In this document: piece after piece, positions 1 through 11,162 of the stretch
Layout: each line of letters begins with the position of its first letter
How positions within the stretch are numbered: the first letter of the stretch is position 1
Source: Clavelina lepadiformis
Taxonomy: Eukaryota > Chordata > Ascidiacea > Aplousobranchia > Clavelinidae
NCBI RefSeq assembly: GCF_947623445.1
Contig: NC_135246.1
Coordinates: 14,491,856 to 14,555,855, forward strand
DNA length: 64,000 nt
Reading direction: 5' to 3'
The notes under the pieces: generated by a model
What the model saw: only the letters and a program-made list of their open reading frames with translations
Database searches by the model: none
What the model was told of the DNA's origin: nothing
Program-made: the position numbers and the translations under genes

Positions 1-2122
1 TATATTTAGTGCAATGTTCTTATGTTTATTATTAACGTGTCTGCGACTGATTGGGTAGGTATTTATTTATTAAAGAAAGCACCAATGTCTTGCCGAAAAA
101 CGCATGGTTTGAACATAAAATAGTCTTTTTTATGTGATGTAAGGATTATTAGTAAAGGTGTTGGGCCGTGTCACAAGTAATGTATTTGCTTCATTAGAAA
201 GCGCATGAAATGATGCTAAAAATATCGTATACTAAAAGCGCGGCTTGGAAGTGCAAAAACACTGTCTCATCAACCAAGAAAACCCAAAAAAGTGAGCGTA
301 GCTGCCGTACGTATACGATATGTACAGTAATTACTAATCCACAAGATTAGCAGGATGGTGCGTGTTTATTGCATGCGCAGTATTGGTCAAATAAATTTAT
401 TACGGTAAGAAAAGCAGAATCCGCTTCGATTAGAAGCCACACAAAACTCTTTTCAAGAACGAAAAAAAGCCGCGACACCAGTAATTCAATCAATCATTTT
501 TTTTGTCAAAAGCGCGTTGGGACGAAAAATCAAGCTAGTTGCTACCAGCACGCGCAAATGAACGGGAGAAAGTGACCAAGCCGAAACGTGCTCAAAAATA
601 ATTAAGGTAATAATTACTGGTAACAACTAGCACGGCTACCAAACCCATAAATAGTTAAATCTACAAAATATAAGTTAAGAAAGAAGCGAAGTTAAGAAGA
701 CGAGCAGGTAGTGTGTTCAAGCAACAGATGATTGAAAATCGCATCAATATATGCTGTACATCAATGGATGTGGAAAGAAGTCTCATCCTGCGCATGAGCC
801 CGGTTTTTGGTGGCCATAGCACTAAGGAAGGGCGTTGTTGATGAGCCCGAGTTTGTACAGCAAAAACGCACACCAATGATAATCTTTGAAAGATGTGATG
901 AAATTGCTGCTGGTTGCAAGATGGAATTTTCACTGGTACGTCGACAGTGATGCACGGATTAAAAATAAATTTATAAGAATTAGTGTAAATTTTAATAAAT
1001 TTATACAAATTTATATTCTTTCAACTAAAAAATAAAGCAGAAAAAATCAAATAATTCTGAATAGATTTTAGAAACACTAATTTAAGCTAAAATAAATTTT
1101 CATAAATTCAACTAACATAAAACCAAAAAAATATATGAAAACTGATAGGTATTCTACGCCGCAGACTGTACAAGGCAGATTATTGCCTTGCCGTCTTGCA
1201 TTCTTGACTCGATGACTTAATATAGTTTTTCAACTGGTGACAGCAAGGAATGAAGAAAGAAATAGAAACACGTGAAAGTTTTTGCCACTGCCTTCAGCTT
1301 GTTATTACAATGGTGTAAACGCATTGCCATTGCCACGGTGCCTGGCTTTCGACCCGTAAAATTGAGCGTGTGTTAAAGCTATATACCTATAGATCTATAG
1401 GTCTTTAAAGCTATAAGCTTTATAGCTGTAGGAAATCTCACACAAATGTGTATTTTACGTACGCGTAGACAAAAACATCTTTTGAGCCTTAATGCTAATT
1501 ATACTGTAGATTATGCAGTTTTGGATGAATAACAACGTCCGAAAAAAAACAGTTACAATTTTCCAGAAAATCAAGACTGAAGATAATCTACCCTATGTAT
1601 TATAATTATATTATACACGGTCCGGGTCGTGCCAAAAAATAACGAAAAAATTGACAATAACGCAATTTAGGCTAGCTACATATCTTGAAAAGTTTGTTTG
1701 TATTTTAACCACGCAGGCTGTGCATAACCTTGTTAATCTATTACAGTGCTGTTTCAGCATAAAGAGACCACTTTTGCTGCATAGTATATTCACACGACCA
1801 ACACATTTTACCGCACAGCAGGGGAGACCAATACAACGCTTAGAACAATTAAGGTATAGTTATTTTTAAATGATTTTTGCAATCAGGCTATACATTACAA
1901 GTAAGATTAACAGAAATAATAACTATAATAGTCACAGGAAATATAACGTTATGCAATCGCACACAAAAACGGCCGTAAAGAAAATGACAAAAGAAAATGA
2001 AAAAGACAGACATAAGAATCTAACGCAAAAGTTTTACGAGCATATTAAAAGAAGGCCATTTACCGCTATAGATCTCACTCCAACAAACCACATGATAAAG
2101 TTTTGAAAGTGAGTCGGCCAGT
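1..2122. other. Intergenic, no supported gene
   Basis: No open frame here has splice sites, domains or composition that support a gene. A pair of palindromes at about 1385-1427 is listed separately. The end of the minus-strand CUB gene lies just to the right, so part of its 3' UTR probably falls near 1.9-2.12 kb. Confidence 0.5.
1385..1427. repeat. Two adjacent palindromes
   Basis: ACCTATAGATCTATAGGT at 1385-1402 is a perfect 18-bp palindrome. It is followed at 1409-1427 by a near-perfect one (AGCTATAAGCTTTATAGCT). Together they could form two small hairpins. No flanking gene is evident and no function is assigned. Confidence 0.6.
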
Positions 2123-4722
2123 TTACATTTTTAGCCTGCAGGCTATTGCTAAAAAATTGTGACAAACAATGAAAGCTAAAAAAGAGATATTTGGACGACA
2201 ATATGTGGATAACGCAATATAAAATCAATAAACATAAATCCTGTGATGTTAGAGAGAGCCATTGGCATCAATCAGCGGCTTCGGGATGTAGTTTATCAAG
2301 CAATTTCTAGTGGCGCGATCTAACAGATTTCTGAAAATTGCAAAAATGTAAAATTGTTGAAAATGAACTTCAAGCAACGAAATAATAGGACTTAACATGT
2401 AAAACGCTTTCAACCTTTTGTTACATATCTACATTGACTTACAATATGCTTTCCATTTCATGTGAAATCCACCATGTCTATTTTTGGACAAGGAGTGAAA
2501 CTCAATCCGGACGATGCCGCTGTAAAAACGGAGAATTGTGGGGATATTTTTCTGCCCATAAAAAATCTTTCTCTTCTGAAAATTTTTGGGTGAAAATAAA
2601 AAATCTTTACTTATCTCTGAAGTTTTTTAACTGGATTCGAAAACAATAGGTATTACACTTTGCTGTAATGCTCTTTGGCTGGTTAGAGTACCAACCAACA
2701 GGTTTTAATAAATTGTCACATGGTGGTTTAACCTTTAAACAAACAATAATAAAACCAAACAAAAAATAGCTAAAAACTATAAACAAACAGCACAAAAACA
2801 CAAAAGCTACAGATGATAACTGCCTGCGTAGTCATAACATGAAATACCTTTCCATTTCCCTCTGATATTTTGAGGTAAGCGTTTACAAGACATTTCCCAA
2901 TTCGCCAGTAATATACAGAATTAAGTTTATCAAAATTTCTCCAGTATTTCTTTTCAATCGGCAAAACATCGTTAAAGTTGAAGTCTGTTACATTCACCAT
3001 CACTTTCTGAGATAAACGCAAATGCTTAACTAAAATCGAGAAAAACTCAACCAAATAAAATATTGAAAAAGAAAAACTATAACGTTTTGGCTCGTTATCC
3101 ACAAGCACTTATAAATATGTCAGCAGAGTTTATAACAGAGAATTAAAAAATCAAGATCGCTGAAAATTAATTACATCTTTAGCTTATACCATTGCTCTTG
3201 GAGCCTGGATAACCCAAGTGCGATTGACCCCACTCTGGTATCCTTTGTCGCTGTGAGTCCAGTCTGGCGTTATCACGCCAAAAGTGCCCATGATGGGTGC
3301 AGCTGAAACAAAAGTTTGCTCGATTTAAATTCAGATGAAAGAATATTCTTGAGCAAAGAATTAAACTCAATAAAGTGTACATAATTGTATAAGTGTATAT
3401 TAGTATTTAAGTCTATAAGTGTATAGGCTGTACAAAAAAATAAAAAAAGATCAATAAAAAAGATGTTTTCCATTAAAAATGATAACAATATTTTCCGCAA
3501 ACAAGGTAACCTTGTTGGCTTGTTGTATATTTAAATATCATTTAAGTTAAACCTATGGATGTCCATGTCATTACAAAACCAGTCGAAACAGAATCTCCAC
3601 GTCCAGAATGAAAATGGATTGTCACGTGGTTGCCTAGAATGAGAGTGGCCGGGGGAGGATTCGCCGAACAGTATCGTCCGCCAACCTAAAGAAATACGCT
3701 ACGTTCATATGAGGTACAAGCTTGTGATGGGTGTGGCTTTGATAAAAATGGCAGCAAAATAAGTTTGGCCAGCTCACATAATGGAAGCATAATAATTTAT
3801 AGCCGATGCAGATCTCACGACAGGTTCAAGTAACATGGGTATAATTGACCTGTTCTCCGTTGTTATAAATTTTAACGTAGTCGCAATCTTCACAGTCACA
3901 GCTTCTGCTAGCATAAGTTGGTTCGATGTTGAACGAAGAAAATCGTAAAGTCATATGCTGAATAATAAAGAATCTCAGAGAACCCTGAATTATTGTGGGT
4001 TTAGCAAAAGTTAGCTTTCTTATTTAGCAAAATCTTAATAAACGCAGCAAACTTTTCCAATTTGCCGATATTTTTAATCAAATAAAATACATAAATGAAT
4101 TACTTTTTTGTGTATTATAAAATTATACATGGAAAATAATAAACAAGATAATAAGTGTATGAATAAAATATAAAATAAGACAAAATGCATGAACAAATTA
4201 GACTTTTTCTGTATTATCTAATTTTATCATCTTATATTTTTAACTTATAAAATTTTTACCTTTATTGTTTTAATTGTCCATTTGCAGTTTATATCTATAG
4301 GATATAGTGCTTGAAAATTGTTCAAGGAAAATCGTTTGGGAGTTTCCAATATACCGGAGGACGTCGTTCTCCGACGAGGACCACACAACTCTGAAAACAA
4401 ATGTTTTGTAAATTAAGTAAATATCAAGAAAATTAACGAACTCTCTGTCTATACAGTTGACAATAGTTATAAGTAAGCTCTGTACTAGTACCAAACTCTG
4501 TAATACAAATAGCTAAGATCCAATCAATCAACCAATAATTATTCTTGAATATTGTTTAATAACATTATAGTTAGAACCAAAGACTTAGGATTTTTCTTGG
4601 AAAGAATTTTGAAAAGGATTATTAGGCCTACCTTCATGATCTGCACTTTTTCCAAACGCAACGTTGCATGAAAGAAGTCCTACAAGACTTAAGACAAATA
4701 AACAAACGTTCCAGTTGTTCAT
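2123..4722 (-). CDS. Secreted protein with two CUB domains
   Basis: Nine-exon model, read right to left: 4632-4722, 4260-4390, 3850-3957, 3553-3685, 3190-3302, 2848-3006, 2659-2732, 2443-2519 and a tentative last exon 2123-2175. All phases join, giving 312 aa. Exon 1 is a signal peptide (MNNWNVCLFVLSLVGLLS). Exons 2-4 form CUB domain 1: a first Cys (LCGP), INCKWTI, then a CDCEDCDYVKIY strand, VGGRYC and a GFVMTW end. Exons 5-8 form CUB domain 2: GTFGVITPDW, NRTWVIQAP, PVGWYSNQP and IEFHS...GGFHMKW. CUB2 lacks the first disulfide pair (R precedes TW where C is usual) but keeps two later cysteines. CUB domains bind proteins or sugars outside the cell; the partner here is unknown. Exon 7 has a weak donor (GTGTAA) and the last exon, which codes a short hydrophobic tail, is uncertain. 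Confidence 0.82.
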
Positions 4723-7062
4723 TTTTAATAGCCTGCAGTAATTTATTTTCTATCAAAAAAGTATAAGTTTACTAAAGCAAATAAACCAATTTAGCAATAG
4801 ATTGCTATATACTTGGCCTATTTTAAGGATAAGAACCTACAACTACAATTTACTAATGTTATTCCGCACAAGTCAGGGACCATCCGTCGTTTAGGTCAAT
4901 CTCTATTTACCCAGAAACACACGTAACCTTTTATATAACATGGGGTGGCAATTTGTTGAGGTTTCAAAACTTATAACTTCGTCATCCATATGCTTGACGG
5001 TGTTGCTGTACTGTATAGCGTTACGGTGATAAAGAAACAGGAAAAAGGTTTTGGGGATGATGAGTCAAGTTGCGGCAACCGAACAAAATGAGTTTGACTT
5101 ATTCATTCATTGAAAACTGCGATATACGCAGCGTAATCATTTTGCATGCGCGCAATCTATGACTTTCATGTCTCAATATTTTTTTCACAAAATGCAGCCC
5201 AAATAACACTAACAAGATTTTTCCAAGTCATCACGCATGCGTTTATATGAACTGGAATAAATAAACTGGAAAATCAGGTCACTTAAACAAAATTGTAGAA
5301 ATAATAAAAATAATTTTTATTGTAACGCCTAATAGTGATTTTAATTTGCGGTCTTTGCGAAAACACTTAGTGTAATTATTTAGATTATTGCTAATAGAAG
5401 ATTGTTTTTGGCCTGTGCATGCCTGGTTTAGTTATTTTTAAAATATATACGTAATTGGCTGTTTTAAAATTCTGCACAATTTTAGACCTGTATTATGTCA
5501 CAACACAGTTTTTGGTGAAGCCATTGGAAAAAAATGTCATTTCATGACGACGAATCACGTCCTCACATTTACGCATTTCATGTTTGTCTAATCTCACTTT
5601 CCTTTCAGCTTACAGCGGAACTCTCACGTTCCACTTATTTGTTATCTGCATATTAGTTGTCCGCAGTTATACCAGCATAACAAGTATAGTGAAATATATA
5701 GTTTCAACATTTTGCAAATTTCATTTTCAGGCCCATTATCGAATTTCCTGTTTTTTGCATCCCAGGTATTCGCGCCGGTGCAACGGCAACCGCAATTTTT
5801 CATTCGCTAATGTCTGTTGTTTGACGACAGCACCCAAATTTCGAGTTTTCATTGACGACGAAAAAGACCAATGAATTAACCTAATATGTGCCACGCGCAG
5901 AAAAATATTCAGTTGCTGATCAATATTAACTCAACTGACTTATTTTTAGCCGATGAAATAATCGAAAGCAGCAGGCAAATACTATATATGCTCAATTATA
6001 CAACTTGGGTAAATGTCACAAAAAAAACGTGAAAAGAGTAAAACAAGACTTCCAAACATTAACTTTTAAATCGGAAAACAAGCAGAAAGAACACAGACAA
6101 GCCTCCTTTATGAAAAGTGTGTATTGACTTTAGATACAATCTTTGCGTGTGCTATAAGTGTAAACACAACATAAGCAAAAAGCTCTTTTCAAAGCAAGCG
6201 ATCTGTGAGCCTTTGTATACAGAAGGCCTGACATAAAACAACAATAAGGCGGGCGTGAACCACGGACATCGACATATACAAAAGTCGTATCAGCCGGATT
6301 TGAGAGGCTTAAAGTCCGGATTAGATATCATTTTACACTGCACTGGGTTGCTTTGTTTCGAGAGGTATGACATGGGTGCCATTAAAACGTGCGTTGGACA
6401 ATAGCGGTCAATAAAACAAAAACTGATATAGGCGTTTTCAACCACAACAATTTGATATTTTAATTTCATTATTATATCAAGCTTAGGAATATTCTAGTTG
6501 TTCTACCTTTCATACGAAAGTTATGAGATGCTTTTATATCTGGACCTTTCTCATGTAGCAAAGAGGTGGGAAATAGATAAAAGATTGGTTATTTCATATT
6601 CGACGAAAGCCAACAAATGTACGTCGAGAACAGCTGGCAACATACTTCAAGCCATATTGCCAGGGATTATGTCGAAGTTCTCACGGAAAAAATACGAAAA
6701 TGTTTAATTTCAGCGCTTGTTGAAAACAATATCCAAACAGTGAAAGAGATAGAACTATATCTGTCTTTAAGAAGTATCTGCTATTGCAAAGGACGTATAG
6801 CCTTTATCTTCTATGGCGCATTTTTTAACGAACGAACCAACAGTGGCAACTTAAAAGCGTTTGGTGATTTTCTGACTTGGACCATAAGCAAAACTTCTGT
6901 TTTTTCTATAGATAAAAATAGAGCCCCACCATATTTAATTACAAGCGACAGATAGCGTTTTTTTTTCTATGTGCAGTTGCTATTAAGGGATTCGTGTGAT
7001 TCACCTGAAAAGTACTTGGAAATTTCAGTGAAAAATCGGGTTTACTCGAAATTCGTCCAAGT
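4723..7062. other. Intergenic between divergent genes
   Basis: This stretch separates the divergent starts of the minus-strand CUB gene and the plus-strand gene at 7063, so it should hold both promoters. Open frames at 5584-5874 and 6617-6955 show no recognisable domain and no matching splice partners. I see no repeats or RNA genes. Confidence 0.5.
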
Positions 7063-10000
7063 ATGCCCACCACAGCATCGCCGCTGAAAATGTCGAAGCT
7101 GATTGGAAGACTGAGTCAAGTCCAGTATGTTCCGATTTATGACGCTAATCGAGCAAAAAGAAGACAACAAAGGGAAATAGAGCTACATGGGAACGACTCC
7201 CAAGTAAGCGGTGACGTAACAAACTAAATATAGAAACCGACGAGCTTGCATGAGCATGTTTATAATCACTTCATAATAATTACATAATACGCGTAATAAG
7301 CAGCAACATGCATATCTATAACTTATGAAACCATTAACAATTATATTAACATTATTAATAGTTATATTAACTCTTAACAATTAATTAACAGCGAAATACG
7401 CAGATCGGTTTAAAGAATATGCGTTATTTGTTTTTAATTTTCCAGGGACCCGCGTCCAACCCCAACAGACAACAACGAGATCCTTACGCTACATACGATT
7501 TTCCATCCACGTATCTCGGGATCAGACATCCCCTTCCATTACCTAAAGTTGAGGCCACGTATGATAGATCTAAACTAAAACAGCTGGCAGCCTTGAAGGG
7601 GGACGCCACGCATAAAGGTAGCAGGAAGATGCGGAAAGAAAGTGCCTCCTACGACATCCCGAAGCTGGAGGAAGATATAATAAAACGATCTCCGCGTAAT
7701 CAGAAACTCGAAAAACTTATGGCGATTGACACGAGCAACAGGGAACCGGTGGCAACTCTGCACCTTCCCAGGATTATGAAGTCTTTTATACCAACAGTTA
7801 ACCGAGCTGGGACTAATAGAGCTCAAGGGGAAGGGAAGTCGTCTTGGATAGATCTCATGTCCAATAAAGCGATCAAACAAGTTGCTCCTTGCACTTATAA
7901 AATGGCATCGGTATTTATTCTTATTTTTATAATTTCGCTCGCTGTTTGCAGTATACTGAGATAAACTTTAACAAGCACTTTCGTTTACTCGCATGATAAA
8001 AAAATACGAGACAAATATACCGCTCGGGACATTACTGTTCAGTATAATTATAACAATGTTACTTTTATCAGCAGAAAACAAACCCCTTGTTATCGAAAGT
8101 TAGTGTGGCCGAAGATGAAACAACCACGACGAAATTATTTCGCCGACCGCTACCACCTCTGCAAACTACACCGTCTCCAACTCGGTAAGCAAGAAAGCTA
8201 ACCAGTTAAATAGAGATTAGGTAAACCAAAGAGAAAACCAAAGAATTGGAAAGACGATACGATTATTATATATAAGTAAACTATCAATTCACAGCACAAT
8301 GTAACAAATATCTTTGCTGTAATATTTTTAATTACCAGTTATTTCCGTTCTTCTCAACATGTCATTCTCGCTACCTAACGTTGTCAACGCCACTGCACAT
8401 TTCTACAACGTTTAATAACCTTTATCATTTTTAAAGCAGTTTGCAAAAGTCTAGAACTGAGAATGTTTGGCACCCCGGGGATTCCCATCAGCTTCGGAAA
8501 TTTCGAGAAAAAGAGAAGAACGCCAAGTTAAAAGAAACGAAATTACCCCACCATGTGGAAGACGCAAGCAACAAAGCTCTAGAAACTTTGCTGGAAAAAC
8601 TGGACAGTACTAGAAAACTAAACCTACCCGGTGACTCAGTTAAAAGATCAAAACAAGTTACTAACCCATCCAACAAAGGTATTTGGGAAAGCAGCTCAAA
8701 CAAACCGAAAATTCTGCGGAGCCGCAGACGCAAAAGGACAGAGAGTGACCGACATTTTGGAAGCATGAAAACTGGAGTGGTTTTCAATAAGCTTCCTTCT
8801 GACCTCATGGGCAACCTCCAGAGGAACTTTCAGAATCTCGAATACTATCTTGGAAGAGTGGATAAACGAAGAGGGGCGGTTGATAAAGAAAACGTCGTTC
8901 ACATTCCCACAGGTATGGGGTATTACTGTACAAAGATATCTTTCATTTTTTCTCTTACTTGTAACGCATTAGTACCACAAATCTTTGGGTAAATTTTTGT
9001 TAGATTGCAATGTACAAGAAATTAGAAATCATTCCCTACTAATCCCTTTCCACAATAATTTATTGCCTTAGCTGTATGACCTTGTTCAAGTATTTGCTAA
9101 TATATTCTGCTTCGAGTCTTCAAGGCTTTGATGGCAGAAATTTTGGGATATCACAAACTCATGCGCTCAAGTCATTTGTCTACCTGTGCTTATACTAATA
9201 CAAACACTCTGTTGTATGAAATGATTGCCCGCATTGTTGATAACACTGAAGCAATGAATTTGTTGATACAGAGCATACTACGTAAAAAGCCGAAGTAAAG
9301 TTTTGGTTTCCGGTACCCCGATTATGGAAACTACTTATTCAAACCATGACGTTGGTTGCCCTTGATGTTATTTCTGATTCTGTTACTTGTTCGTGGATAA
9401 AGTTGTTTATTGGTTTACTTATGTTCATAAGTTGTTTACCAATAACAAATAAGTAGCGTAGTAACTAACCACAGAACCGGTAAACAAATTCGTGCCGGTG
9501 CTGACAAAGACGAAGTCAATAACGTCTGCGAATAAAATGACCGCTAGTTTATTGGTTCTAATATTTATTATTCGAAAAACCCCCGGTCCCGAAACGTCGC
9601 TCCAAAATGAAACAAAATCGAGCAATTTTCTCAAAGCATTTACGAAGTCTTTGTATTTAACCTTGTTTTGATGCCATTTAAGTAAAATGTTTCGTTGAAA
9701 CCATCACAACCTCACTGGTCACTGTATATGCAGACCTCCACTCATAACTTTTCAATTACATTTTCCAATTTTTTAACGTAATTCCGATATACAGGTACAG
9801 TAGTTTCAAACCAAAACAAAAATTTTGCGAAAACAGATGCGGTTAATCAGTAACGGAAGATGATTAATTTCGTAATCACCACATGAGTAAAAGTATGTAG
9901 ATAGCATATATATAGGCTATCACGATACTAAAGTGCCACGAAAATATATTTACGCAGGTAGAATTGAAGATACGCCGCGCTGGGAAGAAGGAAGTGAGGT

Positions 10001-11162
10001 GGATGAAGATGCGATGGATCACTACTTTCTCAGAAGAATGACGCATCAGCGTGAGAAAGGAAATGACGTCAAAATACGTTACGCTCACCGCAGTTCAAAC
10101 GACACCCCGACCTTGGATCAAATGCCCTGGGAAGACAAAGATGTTGTGAAACCGGGACGGAAAGTGAATTTCTCGGTGGTTCAACAACCGCTAAAAGATC
10201 CTCTAAAGATTGAAGCCAAACTTAAAGTGGTTAAGCGCCTCACAATAACAATGCCCAAGGTCCCTCCGCCCAGCCCAGAACTACAGACCGGCAGACCGAG
10301 ATCCAGAGGCAAAAGAAAAAGGATGACCGAGTTCAAAGACGAGTGTAAGAAATGCGCCGCTGTCGTGGAGAAATATCAGCAATCAAAGGTCGCGCTCAAA
10401 TCAATGAATCCAGCGACCAATATTCCACGAGAGACCGTCCTTCCAGACATACCAAAAGAACCAGTACACAGCATGACTACTTTTGATTCTCACATCAATG
10501 AAGGTGCACTGAAAACTGCTGCGGATTTTCCAAAACAAGAAAAGGCAAAAACTGTGAACCCTGATTCTACCAGCTCCCTCGCAGATAAACTGATCGTGGC
10601 GCATGGAGCCATGAAAAAAAGACACAAGTGCCCGAAAAAAGAGGTAGTTATCGCGCCTTTTAAGGTTTCCATCAATGATAAAGCAAAGGATGTCCCCAAT
10701 CGTAAAGTGGAAAATCGAAAACCCGCTTCCAGCGAGTATAACATGACTCAAATCACAAAACCTTTCACGTTTTCCTACGTACAGTCTGTTTCAAGCAAAG
10801 ATGAAGCAAGGGAAACTGCAAAAACGCATCAGCCAAGCAAAAAGAGTAACTTGGAACAACTAGACGTATGCAACGAGGCACATAAACAATATACACAAAG
10901 CTTCAGCGGCAGCGCCCTTAAGCCTTCTTATATCAGTAACTTTGTGTCTGTAGATCAGTCAAAGCAAATTTATCAGGCGATCAACGGTAAACAAGAAGAT
11001 GTTGTGGCGTCGGAAACAATCTCACTTGACAAGGCAACAGACTGCGATGCGATATTGGCCCCGATGACACCTTTGGGAAAAGTCAAGCCTAAAAGATCGG
11101 ACCGAGTGAGGGTAAAGTTATTACCCAGCAGACAAAAGACGGAACCTACCGATGAAAAATAG
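7063..11162 (+). CDS. Unrecognised basic protein, six exons
   Basis: Model: 7063-7203, 7446-7910, 8075-8184, 8440-8912, 9138-9281, 9958-11162, giving 845 aa with continuous phases. The ATG at 7063 opens exon 1 (MPTTASPLKMSK). I do not recognise the family. The protein is rich in K, R, S, P and looks mostly disordered. The N-terminal third holds three similar motifs: TYDFPSTYL, TYDRSKLKQL and SYDIPKLEEDI. Exon 5 codes a compact, probably helical segment (LLYEMIARIVDNTEAMNLL) unlike the rest. Basic clusters (SRGKRKR, RSRRRKR) could act as nuclear localisation signals. The last exon is 401 codons long and ends in TDEK. Exon 3 could also start three bases earlier. The donor of exon 2 (TCG then GTATTT) is the least certain, because reading through it gives a hydrophobic tail and stop at 7964. 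Exon 5 is 144 nt, so skipping it would keep the frame. Confidence 0.72.

Noticed and set aside
661-1008. Overlapping minus-strand frames of 115 and 64 codons
   Set aside because: Two frames over the same DNA with no domain or splice sites; probably chance.
5584-5874. 96-codon plus-strand frame ending in KFRVFIDDEKDQ
   Set aside because: The end resembles an ABBA-type degron (F-x-V-F-x-D), but the motif is short, the rest has no domain, and no exon partner was found.
6617-6955. 112-codon plus-strand frame
   Set aside because: No recognisable domain, no splice support, and composition like the AT-rich background.
9131-9298. Stand-alone 55-codon ORF
   Set aside because: The same frame fits better as an internal exon (9138-9281) of the six-exon gene, with acceptor, donor and phase all matching.
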